This document shows, piece after piece, positions 10,157 through 19,200 of a stretch of DNA of 64,000 bases. Under the pieces are notes generated by a model, which was given only the letters and a program-made list of their open reading frames with translations, was not told where the DNA came from and searched no databases. The stretch lies in contig JAUXWO010000064.1 of the NCBI GenBank assembly GCA_030680175.1, positions 1 to 64,000 on the forward strand, read 5' to 3'. This stretch comes from Vicinamibacterales bacterium. Lineage in GTDB: Bacteria; Acidobacteriota; Vicinamibacteria; Vicinamibacterales; UBA2999. The translations under genes were made by a program, and so were the position numbers. How positions within the stretch are numbered: the first letter of the stretch is position 1; each line of letters begins with the position of its first letter.

Positions 10157-11761
10157 TCAGGCCGTGTACTTTACGACGAGCGCCGTCACGTCGTCGTGCT
10201 GGGGGGCGCCGGCGGCAAACGCCTGCACCGCGTCGATGAGCCGCGCGAGGATGTCCGCGGCCGAGGCGTCCGGGTGGGCCTCGAGCAGCGCGACGAGCCG
10301 TTCCTCGCCGAACTCCTCTTCCTCGGTATTGAGCGCCTCGGTGACCCCGTCGCTGTAGATGACGACGACATCGCCGGGCGAGAGCTGCACGCGCGCGTCC
10401 GTGTACGGCGCGTCCTTGAAGAAGCCGACCGGCATGCCGCCGGACGTGAGCCGCCGGACCGTGCCGCCGCCGTAGACGACGGGCGGGTTGTGGCCGGCAT
10501 TGCAGTAGGTCAGTTCGCCCGCCGCCGTGATCGTCGCGAGGAACATGGTGGCGTAGCGGGCGCCGATCGCGCGCCGCAGCAGGCTCTGGTTCACCCGGTG
10601 CAGCGTCTCGGCCGGGGGCGCGTCGCCCACATACGCCGCGAGCAGGCCCTGAATCTTCGCGGTCAGGAGCGCCGCGGCGGGCCCCTTGCCCGACACGTCC
10701 CCGACGACGACCTCGATGCTGCCGTCGTCGATCTCGGTCACGTCGTAGAAGTCGCCGCCAATCGACCGCGAGGGCAGTGACGCGCCAATCGCCTGGTAGA
10801 AGGCGCCGTCGTGGCGGCCGGGCGGCAGCAGCGCCTGCTGAATCTCGGCGGCGATATTCAGCTCGTGCTCGATGCGCGCCTTCTCGAGGGTCTCACGATA
10901 CAGCCGCGCGTTCTCGATGGCGACCCCGGCCTCGGTCGCCAGCGTGTCGAGCGCCGTGCGCGTGCTCGCCGAGAGCAGCTGGCCTTTCTCGCGGCTGTCG
11001 AGGTAGAGCACGCCGGTGGTTTTCGGTTCGCTGGCGATGTCGGGGCGATCCACGTAGCGCACCAGGCGCAGCGGCGTGCACAGGACGTGGCGGATGCCAA
11101 GGGCGACGGTCCCCATGTGCACGTTCGCGAGGTCGCCGTCGAGCAGGTCGGCCACGACCTTGAGTTCGCCGGTCGAGAAGACCTCCTCGGGAATCTTGCG
11201 GCTGGTGTCGAACCGGGTGCCGGGCAGCGTGATGTGCCCCCGCGCGCGCGCCAGCTTCATCTCGAGCGCTCCCGCCGGGGAGGCGAGCATGATGAAGCCG
11301 CGCTCGGCGCCGGTGATCTCGATCGCCGCGTCGAGCACGAGCGCGAGCACCTCGTCGAGGACGCGGCCCGACCCGAGCGCGCGGAGCCCCTCGAGCAGCG
11401 CGGCGAGTTGCCGCAGGTCGCCCACGGCCGAGTTGGTGTGCCGTTCGGTGGCCACCGGCCCGTCATCCGCCAGGAAGATGGCCTCGACGGCGCCGGTCCG
11501 GCCGAATTGGATGCGGTCGCCGTGCGCCAGCCGGTGCTCGGTCACCGTCTCGTCGTTGACGAGCGTGCCGTAGCGCGACCCGCGGTCGCGCAGCACGTAG
11601 TGGCCGTCGACCCGGGCGATCTCGGCGTGATCACGGGATACGTCGCTCCCGACCAGGCGCAGATCGCTCTCGGTGCGACGGCCGATGGCGACGACGGGCC
11701 GGTCGATCACGACCATCCGCCGCCCCATGCCGTCGTGGACATCCAGACGCGGTTCAGCCAC
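10157..11761 (-). CDS. FHA-GAF-PP2C (SpoIIE/RsbU-type) serine phosphatase
   Basis: 534 residues with three modules. An FHA domain (about residues 4-95) has the core GRRTESDLRL...VSRDHAEI...RDRGSRYGTLVND. A GAF domain follows (about 130-300). A PP2C-like RsbU/SpoIIE phosphatase comes last, with AAEIQQALLP, GGDFYDV and GDVSGKGPAAALL for metal binding and YSDGVTEALN near the end. It is likely a cytoplasmic stress or partner-switching phosphatase that reads phosphothreonine partners and a small ligand. The GTG at 11761 is chosen because the frame upstream of it reads as low-complexity Ala/Arg. No anti-sigma or anti-anti-sigma gene is adjacent. Confidence 0.88.
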   Translation of the reverse strand: MAEPRLDVHDGMGRRMVVIDRPVVAIGRRTESDLRLVGSDVSRDHAEIARVDGHYVLRDRGSRYGTLVNDETVTEHRLAHGDRIQFGRTGAVEAIFLADDGPVATERHTNSAVGDLRQLAALLEGLRALGSGRVLDEVLALVLDAAIEITGAERGFIMLASPAGALEMKLARARGHITLPGTRFDTSRKIPEEVFSTGELKVVADLLDGDLANVHMGTVALGIRHVLCTPLRLVRYVDRPDIASEPKTTGVLYLDSREKGQLLSASTRTALDTLATEAGVAIENARLYRETLEKARIEHELNIAAEIQQALLPPGRHDGAFYQAIGASLPSRSIGGDFYDVTEIDDGSIEVVVGDVSGKGPAAALLTAKIQGLLAAYVGDAPPAETLHRVNQSLLRRAIGARYATMFLATITAAGELTYCNAGHNPPVVYGGGTVRRLTSGGMPVGFFKDAPYTDARVQLSPGDVVVIYSDGVTEALNTEEEEFGEERLVALLEAHPDASAADILARLIDAVQAFAAGAPQHDDVTALVVKYTA

Positions 11762-11832
11762 CGCTCTCGATGATATCCCACGCGGGAGGCCATGTCCCCC
11801 CTGTGCGTCCCGGGCGGCGTGCCGGGCCCACC

Positions 11833-12135
11833 TCAGGGCCGCCGGCGCCCGAGCAGCCGCGAGCGCCGGCGCGCGGGCTTGAGAACCCAGACAATCAGCA
11901 CCGTCGCCACGACGACGCCCACCCACCCGGCGAGGCGCGGCGGCCCCTCGGGCAGCTGCGGCAGCACGAGCAGGCTCACCGCAATCAGCGTCAGGATGGC
12001 CACGACCACCGGCCAGGGCCCCCGGCCCGGCCGCGCCTCGGGCGGCGCCACGCGGGGCGCCGTGGTGGCGGCTCCGCAGCGATAGCAGATGAGCGCCTTG
12101 TCGGCGATCTCGGTACTACACGTTCGGCATTTCAT
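11833..12135 (-). CDS. Small zinc-ribbon membrane protein
   Basis: 100 residues. The N-terminal zinc ribbon is MKCRTCSTEIADKALICYRCG (CxxC...CxxC). Two hydrophobic helices follow (about residues 43-60 and 70-86), and the protein ends in a very basic tail (KPARRRSRLLGRRRP). Function is unknown. Such proteins are common as uncharacterised membrane zinc-ribbon proteins. It precedes the FHA phosphatase on the same strand by about 70 bp and may be co-transcribed. Confidence 0.7.
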   Translation of the reverse strand: MKCRTCSTEIADKALICYRCGAATTAPRVAPPEARPGRGPWPVVVAILTLIAVSLLVLPQLPEGPPRLAGWVGVVVATVLIVWVLKPARRRSRLLGRRRP

Positions 12136-12210
12136 GGATTCGCGGCGCGTGGACTCCCAGGGTCCTGTCCGCCAAATGCGGAAGAGGCGCCTCCCGGTAG
12201 TGTACCCTTG

Positions 12211-12330
12211 TCTCCACCCCGGTCAGAAGATTGATGCCGTCCCTTCCGCCAACGATGGACACATCCCAGGTCTCCACCAAGGTCAGAAGATAGATGCCGT
12301 CCCTTCCGCCAGCGATGGACACATCGGAAC
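12211..12330. repeat. 60-bp tandem duplication upstream of the rhomboid gene
   Basis: Copies lie at 12211-12270 and 12271-12330. The first 55 bases differ at four positions and the last five diverge. The unit includes GGTCAGAAGA and GATGCCGTCCCTTCCGCC. The gap between the zinc-ribbon gene and the rhomboid gene holds nothing else but an 8-bp array. Open frames across the repeat on the minus strand are repetitive and not judged to be genes. Confidence 0.85.
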
Positions 12331-12334
12331 ATCC

Positions 12335-12366
12335 ATCACCACATCACCACATCACCAGATCACCAG
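12335..12366. repeat. 8-bp tandem array ATCACCAC/ATCACCAG, four copies
   Basis: Four 8-bp units end four bases before the rhomboid ATG. The same unit makes a longer array at 29054-29117. Confidence 0.85.
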
Positions 12367-12370
12367 ATCG

Positions 12371-13045
12371 ATGATCCCTCTTCGCGACATCATCCCGTCC
12401 CGCACGTTCCCCATCGTCACCGTGTGCGTGCTGGTCCTCAACACGCTCGTCTTCCTGTTCCAATCCACGCTCGACCCGGACATGGAAGTGCAGTTCGTCT
12501 ACGCGTTCGGCCTCGTGCCGTCGGCGTTCTCGGCGGTCAACGTCGTGACGTCGATGTTCGTGCACGGCGGCCTGCTCCACTTCGCCGGCAACATGCTCTA
12601 CCTGTGGATCTTCGGGGACAACGTCGAGGACCGCATGGGGCACGGGCGGTTCGTCGTGTTCTATCTGCTCTGCGGGACCGCGGCCGCGGCCGGTCAGACG
12701 CTGGCGGCGCCGGCCTCCGCGCTGCCGATGGTGGGCGCCAGCGGCGCCATCGCCGGCGTGATGGGCGCCTATCTGGTCCTCTATCCGCAGTCGCGCGTGC
12801 TCACGCTCTTCCCCTTCCCGCTCATGGTCTTCGAGGTGCCCGCGGTGTTCCTGCTCGGGCTGTGGTTCGTCGCGCAGTTCCTGAGCGGACTCGGGACGCC
12901 GGCCGGCGACGCCCTCGGCGGCATCGCCTTCTGGGCGCATGTGATGGGGTTTGTGGCCGGCGTCGTGCTGGTGTTCGTGTTCCGCCGCCCGGAGCGCCAG
13001 CGCGTCGAATGGTGGAACGACGTGCCGGTGACGCGGAGGCGTTGA
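12371..13045 (+). CDS. Rhomboid family intramembrane serine protease
   Basis: 224 residues with six or more hydrophobic segments. The catalytic serine is in GASGAIAGVMGAY (about residues 119-131) and the catalytic histidine is in AHVMGFVAG near residue 200. FVHGGLLHFAGNMLYLWIFGDNVED is the conserved TM2 region. It cleaves membrane proteins within the bilayer; the substrate is unknown. The ATG at 12371 is preferred over an upstream in-frame extension, because that extension would translate the tandem repeats. Confidence 0.92.
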   Translation: MIPLRDIIPSRTFPIVTVCVLVLNTLVFLFQSTLDPDMEVQFVYAFGLVPSAFSAVNVVTSMFVHGGLLHFAGNMLYLWIFGDNVEDRMGHGRFVVFYLLCGTAAAAGQTLAAPASALPMVGASGAIAGVMGAYLVLYPQSRVLTLFPFPLMVFEVPAVFLLGLWFVAQFLSGLGTPAGDALGGIAFWAHVMGFVAGVVLVFVFRRPERQRVEWWNDVPVTRRR

Positions 13046-13051
13046 TCGGGA

Positions 13052-14017
13052 TCAGGACCGCTGACGGATGGCGCGCGAGACGCGTGCGAGCTCGATCATC
13101 AGGCGCTCGAACTCGGCCAGCCACGCCTCGGGGTCCATGCTGTCCTTCTGGTCGCGCAGCGCCTCGGCTTCCGCCTCGAGCCCGCGCCGGCGGCGCACCA
13201 GCTCGGCGAGGCCGGGGTCGGCCAGCAGCGCCGGATCCTCGGCGTCGAGAAACACGCTGCGGGCCAGCCGGCCGTGCGGCCCCGCTTCGGCGGCTTCGCG
13301 GCCGACGCCCTCCCCCAGATCGTCGATCACCGCCCGCTCCGTCGCCAGCTGCGCCCGCTGCTCGTAGTGCTGCTTCACGGCGGCACTGGTGGCGAAGAAC
13401 AGCTCCCACACCGACGTCCGGCCATTCTTGTCGAGGTCGGTCGAGGCCGCGTCAAGCGCCTGTGCGAAGTACTCCGGGAAGACAGTCGCGTAGCGCTGCG
13501 CCACGGAGTCGGTGGCCGTGATGACGACTCGCCCGCGCGCGGACAGCGCTGCAAGGAACGGGAAGCTCGACGACGTGGTGTTGACGACGGCCAGCCGCCC
13601 GGGGATGCCGTTCAGCAGATCCGACCACTCACCGGCCGTCAGGTCCGGACCGACCAGGTTGAACTTGGCGGCCTCGCCGTCGAACGTGCCGTGGCCGAGG
13701 AGCACCACCAGCAGGAAATCCTCGCGGGTCATCTCCCGGCGGAGATCGGCCAGCGCCTTCCGCACCTGGTCGGCCGTCCCCTGGGGCGCCTCGGTGACGG
13801 TCTCGTCGGCGAGGACGCGGATGCGCGCCTCCTCGAAGCCGTAGCGCCGCACGAGCGCCGCGGTGATGCGGTCCCGCCACTCGCGCTGCTGCCCGGCGTA
13901 CTGCGCGCCGCCGCTCGCGCCGGAGACGACGAGCGCCCACTGCTGCTGCGCGTGCGCCGTGCCGGCGACGGCCAGCAGGCAGGCGCACACGAGGGCCCGC
14001 ACGGCCAGGCGCCTCAT
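13052..14017 (-). CDS. Secreted caspase/legumain-fold protein lacking the catalytic cysteine, with EF-hand-like loop
   Basis: 321 residues. A signal peptide (LAVRALVCACLLAVAGTAHA) is followed by a caspase/C13-like fold. LLVVLLGHGTFDG (about residues 104-116) carries the catalytic His, but the strand that should carry Cys reads LAVVNTTSSSFPF, with Thr/Ser instead. DLDKNGRTSVWE (about residues 190-201) matches the 12-residue EF-hand loop pattern. The C-terminus is helical and charged. It is the last gene of the MoxR/VWA operon, and its ATG overlaps the upstream stop (ATGA at 14014-14017). A pseudo-enzyme or calcium-responsive scaffold in the periplasm is inferred. Confidence 0.7.
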   Translation of the reverse strand: MRRLAVRALVCACLLAVAGTAHAQQQWALVVSGASGGAQYAGQQREWRDRITAALVRRYGFEEARIRVLADETVTEAPQGTADQVRKALADLRREMTREDFLLVVLLGHGTFDGEAAKFNLVGPDLTAGEWSDLLNGIPGRLAVVNTTSSSFPFLAALSARGRVVITATDSVAQRYATVFPEYFAQALDAASTDLDKNGRTSVWELFFATSAAVKQHYEQRAQLATERAVIDDLGEGVGREAAEAGPHGRLARSVFLDAEDPALLADPGLAELVRRRRGLEAEAEALRDQKDSMDPEAWLAEFERLMIELARVSRAIRQRS

Positions 14018-16230
14018 ACGAGCCCCGTCCGCCGGCGCAGCACCCACTCGCCCGCCAGCAGCAGGATGATCACGACGAGCATCCAGCCGGTGTTCCAGAG
14101 GTCGCGCACCTCGGGCGTGCCGCTCGCCGAGCGGGACGCCCGCAGGCGGTCGAGGATCGCCCCGGCGTCGCCGGCCGCCATCACCTCGCCGCCACTGGCA
14201 CGCGCGAGCCGCTGCAGCACCTGCTCGTTCAGGCGCGGATCCGCCATCTCCAGATCGACGCCGCCCACGAGCGCGGCGTGCGTCGCCGTACCGATCAGTT
14301 CGTGCTGCCGCCGTGCCTCGGCGGTGACGCGATAGACGCCCTCGGTGTCGAGCCGCACCGAGGCCGAATAGCGGCCCTCCTCGGGATGGCTGAGCGCGGC
14401 CACGACCTGCCGCTCGCCACCGCCCGGCAGCGTGATCCGCATCGCCACCTCGGCATCACGGACCGGGGCGAACTCCCCGTCGCGGACCACGACGCTGACG
14501 GTCTCGGTCGTGCCGGGCATCGCGGCCTCGAACGGCGCGAGCGTGACGGGGTCGGGCGCGGCCGCGGTCAGCCACCGTGCCATCTGCCGCCAGACGGTCT
14601 CGTAGGTGGTGTCGGCCGCGGGCGCCAGCATGCGCCAGCGCCACGTCGCCTCGCCGGCGAAGACCATCGCGCGCCCCTGGCCGTAGCGCTGCACCGCCAG
14701 CAGGGGACGCGGATCGCCGCCGACACCGGCCGTGACCGCCAGCACCTGCGCGCCAGGACGGGGCCCGCCGATGGGGGCCACCGAGGCGAGCGGCGGCAGC
14801 GCCCCCCAGCGGCGACGGCTGTCCTCGACGGTGGCGGCGATCCGCGTCACGGCATGAAGGCCGCCCTCGGGCGTCAGCAGGAGGGCGCCCGGCGTGCCCC
14901 GCGCGCCCTCGGTGGAGGCGCGCGCGAGGCCGCCCCGCCGGTCGGTGAGCTCGACCGGCAGCACCTCCTCGAGGGGCGTGCCGACGAGGCCCTGCTGGTC
15001 GAACGACCGCGCGCCGAGGACCAGCAACCCGCCCCCACGCATGGCCACGAAGTCGGCCGTCATCTCGAGCTGCTCGCGCGTGAAGAAGCCGCCCTCGATG
15101 TTGCCGAAGATCACCGCGTCGTACGCAAAGAGGTCCGCGCGCCGCAGCGGGTACCCGGCCGCGAGGGCCGCCGCGCGGGAGGCGGCCGCCTGGACGAAGA
15201 AGGTGTCGCGGTTCTCGTCGTTCTGGCCCTTGCGGATGACGGCGTCCACCTCGAGCCCGCGGTCCGCGGCCAGCGCGCGCTTCAGGAAGGTGTGCTCGTA
15301 GCCGGGGGCGCCCTCGACGATCAGCACGCGGCGTGCGCGTCCCGAGGGCGGCACGATCACGCTGCGCGTGTTGTTCTCCACGACGAGCTCGCCGGCCGCC
15401 ACCGGAATGTCCACGGCATAGACGGTCGGCGCCCCCGGTTCGGGCGACACCGTGAACACCGCGTGCACCGGCGCGCCGTCGGCCGCGGGCACGACGCGCC
15501 GCACCTCGATCGGGCGTCCGTTCGCGAGCACGCGGAGGTCAATCGGATCGACGCCGAACCCGTGACTCACGACCGACACGCTCAGCTCGATGGACGAATC
15601 CGCGAGCAGCGGTTCGCCCGCCGTCACGTTCACGACCTCGCGGTCGCGGCCCGCCTCCGCCGCGCCCACGCCGATCGCGTACACCGGCACCGGCAGCTGC
15701 TCGAGCGGCGCGCGATCACGCGACTCCGTGTCCCCGCCGTCCGAGATGACGACGATGCCCGCGATCGCCTGGCCGCGGTACCGCTCCAGCGTCGACGCGA
15801 GCGCGCCGCTCAAGTCCGAGCGGCGTCCGGTGGCGGCGAGGGGCTCGGCGCCCGCGGCCGTGAGCGCCTCGCCGAAGGTCAGGACCTCGGTGCGGAACTC
15901 CGCGTCGAGCGCGGGGGCCAGTGTCTCGACGAGCGCCCGCGCGCGATCGAGGCGCGGCGCCCCGTCCGCATCGGCCAGGCGCATGCTGCGGGAGACATCG
16001 ACGAGGATGGGCACGACGCTGTCGCGCGCGGAGGCCGGCACGATCTGCACCGGCCGGAGCAGGCAGGCGACGATCAGCACGAGCGTGGCGGCACGCAGCG
16101 CCGTCAGCGCCTGGCGCCGGGGCGAGGACGCCGGGAGCCCCGAGCGCGCGTACGCAAGCCACGCCAGCCCGATGGCGGCCCCGAAGACCAGCACATAGCC
16201 CCACCACGGGAGCGCAACGGCAAACCGCAT
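14014..16230 (-). CDS. VWA-domain membrane protein with glutamine-amidotransferase-like fold
   Basis: 738 residues. Two N-terminal membrane helices (about residues 9-25 and 40-57) precede a von Willebrand A domain with the MIDAS motif DVSRS (VPILVDVSRSMRLAD). Ig-like and class I glutamine-amidotransferase-like regions follow (VLIVEGAPGYEHTFLKRAL, FAYDAVIFGNIEGGFF). A last membrane helix (LWNTGWMLVVIILLLAGEWVL) anchors the C-terminus. The large middle part is probably extracytoplasmic. The ATG at 16230 starts 10 bases after the DUF4175 stop, and the gene overlaps the next gene by four bases. It works with the MoxR, DUF58 and BatA proteins of this operon; the target is unknown. Confidence 0.8.
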   Translation of the reverse strand: MRFAVALPWWGYVLVFGAAIGLAWLAYARSGLPASSPRRQALTALRAATLVLIVACLLRPVQIVPASARDSVVPILVDVSRSMRLADADGAPRLDRARALVETLAPALDAEFRTEVLTFGEALTAAGAEPLAATGRRSDLSGALASTLERYRGQAIAGIVVISDGGDTESRDRAPLEQLPVPVYAIGVGAAEAGRDREVVNVTAGEPLLADSSIELSVSVVSHGFGVDPIDLRVLANGRPIEVRRVVPAADGAPVHAVFTVSPEPGAPTVYAVDIPVAAGELVVENNTRSVIVPPSGRARRVLIVEGAPGYEHTFLKRALAADRGLEVDAVIRKGQNDENRDTFFVQAAASRAAALAAGYPLRRADLFAYDAVIFGNIEGGFFTREQLEMTADFVAMRGGGLLVLGARSFDQQGLVGTPLEEVLPVELTDRRGGLARASTEGARGTPGALLLTPEGGLHAVTRIAATVEDSRRRWGALPPLASVAPIGGPRPGAQVLAVTAGVGGDPRPLLAVQRYGQGRAMVFAGEATWRWRMLAPAADTTYETVWRQMARWLTAAAPDPVTLAPFEAAMPGTTETVSVVVRDGEFAPVRDAEVAMRITLPGGGERQVVAALSHPEEGRYSASVRLDTEGVYRVTAEARRQHELIGTATHAALVGGVDLEMADPRLNEQVLQRLARASGGEVMAAGDAGAILDRLRASRSASGTPEVRDLWNTGWMLVVIILLLAGEWVLRRRTGLV

Positions 16231-16240
16231 CACGCGTCTT

Positions 16241-19200
16241 CTACTGCGGCGGCTTCCTGGGCGCCGCCAACGACCGGTAGTACCGATCGACCTGATCGCG
16301 GTAGGCGTCCGGGGCCGCTTCACGGCGGCCGGCGTTCAGACGATCGCGGGCCTCGCGCGCGCGCAGCTGCTCGGACGCCTGCCCCTCGATCTGCTCGATC
16401 GCGAGCAGGAGGTGGGCCTTGAGCGACTCCCACCGCGCGAAGTCCTGTTTGAAGCCCTCCGTGCCGGGCGCCGACACGCTCGCGCGCCAGCCCTCAGGGG
16501 TGCTGCCCCCGCCCATGCCGGGATTGTCGCGGCCGAGCTGCTCAGCCACTTCCTGGGCCTCGCGCATCTGGCGCTCCGTCTCGCGTTGGAGGCGGCCCCG
16601 CTCGCCGCTGCCCCCTTGCCCGCCGGCGCCCTCCTGGCCCCCGCGCCCCTGTGCCCCCGGCCCGGCCTGCTGGCCCTGGCTTCCGGACTGGCCCTCCTGC
16701 CCCTCGGCCGCGCGCTCACGGCCGGCGCCCTGCGCCTGCTCGCCCGCGTCACGCTCCAGCCGTTCCATGGACCGTTGCACCTCGGCCAGTCGATCGCGCA
16801 GCTCGCGCGTGCGCGCCAGCTGCTCCGACAGGCGGCGCGACTCCGCATCCTGCGTCCCCATCGCGGCGCCCAGCCGTTCGGCGACGCGGTCGAGCGCGCG
16901 CGCCACGCCTTCTCCGTCCCGAGCCACCTCACGGCCGGCCTCGCGCCCCGCCTGCGAGGCCTCCTCGCCGGATGGTCCCGCCCCGCGCAGGGCCTCGGCC
17001 GACTGCCGCATGCGCTCGGCCACGCGCTGGCGCTCGATCTCTCGGGCCGCGTCGTCGACAGCCTGCCGCTCGCGGCTCTCGGCCTCGGTGCTGGCGCCGA
17101 GCTGCCGCACGGCATCCTCGAGCCGGCCGGCCCGATCCGCCAGGCGGTCCTGCTCGCCCGCGAGCCGGCGCCGCGCATCCGTACCCGCCTCCCCGTTGGC
17201 CTGCTGTCCGGCCTCGGTGGCGAGGCGTCGCTGCGCCTCGGCGATCTGCTGCGCCTCGAGCTGCAGGTCTCCGGCCGTGCGCCGGCGCTCGTCGGGACGC
17301 GTGTTGCGGAGCGCCTCCTCGGCGCGGCGCAGTTCCTCGAGCGCCCGGCCCCCACGGGCCGTCGCCTCGTCCGGATTCTCGCGGCCGAGCTGCCCCGCCG
17401 CATCGCGCATCTGCTGGGACGCCTCGCGCAGCCGCTCCCCGCTCGAGCCCTGTGCGCCCTGGCTCTCGGCGCCCTCGCCGCTCTGGCCGCTCTGCCCGCG
17501 CTGCCCCGATTGCGACGGTCGCTGCGCCTGCTGCCGCTGCTGCTGTTCGAGCTGCCGCGCGAGCGCCTCGGCCTCGCGGCGCAGTTCTTCCTGATCGCGG
17601 GTGAGCCGCGCGAGCTGGCGCTTGACCTCCTCCGCGTTCATCTGGTCGCGGTTGCGCGCGAGGTCGCGCTGCTGGCGATTGAGCGCATCCTGACGGCGGG
17701 CCAGCTCGCGCAGGTCCTCGAGCGGGTCGTCGGCCGGCTGATCGTCACGCGTCTCGGCGGAACTGGGCGTCTCGTAGTTCGTGCCCTGATTGCGCCGCAG
17801 CTCCTGATCGAAGAGCGACGAGAGATCGGCCTGCTGCCGATTGCCGCCGCCCCCGCCGCCCTGCTGCTGCCGCGCCACCTGCCGTTCGCGCACCTCGGCC
17901 TGCGCCTTGAGCAAGTGGTTGAGCGCCTCCATCTCGTGGGGAATCGCCTCTGCGATCTTCAGCTGATCCAGGGCCCCGGCGGCGCGCCCCATCGCCACCA
18001 CGGCGTTGGCCATCGCGTCGTCCTCCCCACCGGCCGCCGGCGTCATGCCGGCGCCGCGACGCCCACGAACAGGGGGACGGGCCTGCGCCGCCATCTGCTC
18101 GGCCCGCGCCTTGAGATCGGTCTGGGCCTTCGCCACGGTCCGGATGTCCTGCGCCGACCGCGCGTCGTTGGCCCGGCGCGCGCGCGCATCGAGCTTCCAC
18201 GTGGCGACGATGATCTCCTTCTGGACGGCGGCCAGATCGTCCATCGTGTTCCCGCCACCGCCCGGCGCGCTCATGCTCTGGCTCTGCGCGGCCCGGAAGA
18301 CCTCCTCGAAGGGCTTCACCTCGAGGAAGAAGATGTCGCTGCGCGATTCGACGGGACGCCGTCCCCGGCCCACATCGCGCGCCCTCGCGTAGTAGGTGAC
18401 GAAGTCGCCAGGCTCGACGCCCAGCTCCTCGAGGTAGAGCACGTGGCTGCCGGAGGCCGTCTGCGCCCCCGCGCCGCGTCCGAGGGGGATGACGGTCTCG
18501 CGCCCCGCCGGTGTCTGCAGGACGAGGTCGAAATTCGCGATGCCGTAGTCATCGTCGGCGCGCGCCTCGATCAGGACTTCCTCGAGGGCCGTGACCTGCC
18601 GGTCGCCCGCGGGCCGCATGATGCGCACGTCCGGCGGACGGTCGTTGAGGACGCGGATGAAGTACTCGGTCTCGCCGGGATTCTCGAGCCCGTCGGTGTC
18701 GGCCAGCGACACGCGGTACGAGCCGTCGCCCGAGACCACGAGGTTCCCGTCCACGACCGCGGTGCCCGCCTCGAGCGGCACGCGCGTCCCATCGTCGAGC
18801 ACGAGCGCGCCGGCGGCGATCACCTTGTCGGCCGTGATCGCCACGCGCACGCGTGTACCGGCTGGGGCGTAGATGTCGCCGCTGTCCTCGTCGGTACGCG
18901 CGGCCAGGCCGAACGCGCGCGGATACTCGTACTGCAGGTCGATGCGCTCGACGCGCGGCGGATACACCACCGTCACGGTGTAGGCGGGCGACGAGGCACT
19001 GCCCGCGGTGACGCGGTAGGCAAACGACGCGTCGAGGGCGTCGAGCGTCAGCGTGAACTCCCCGGGCGCCTCGCCACGGCGCATGCGGATGCCGGGGTCG
19101 TCCGCCCCGCCGCCCGCCACGAAGGACGGCACGAGACCGCCCTCGATGCCGTGCAGCCGGGTGATGATCGTCAGGGGCTGCCCGGCCGCGACCTTCACGT

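Noticed and set aside
12116-12332. Small minus-strand open frames across the 60-bp repeat
   Set aside because: The protein is just the repeat translated twice, has no ribosome-binding site and overlaps the zinc-ribbon gene start.
14278-16422. A long plus-strand frame opposite the VWA membrane protein
   Set aside because: Arg/His-rich shadow with no motif; the minus-strand gene has MIDAS and membrane helices and overlaps its neighbours in operon style.
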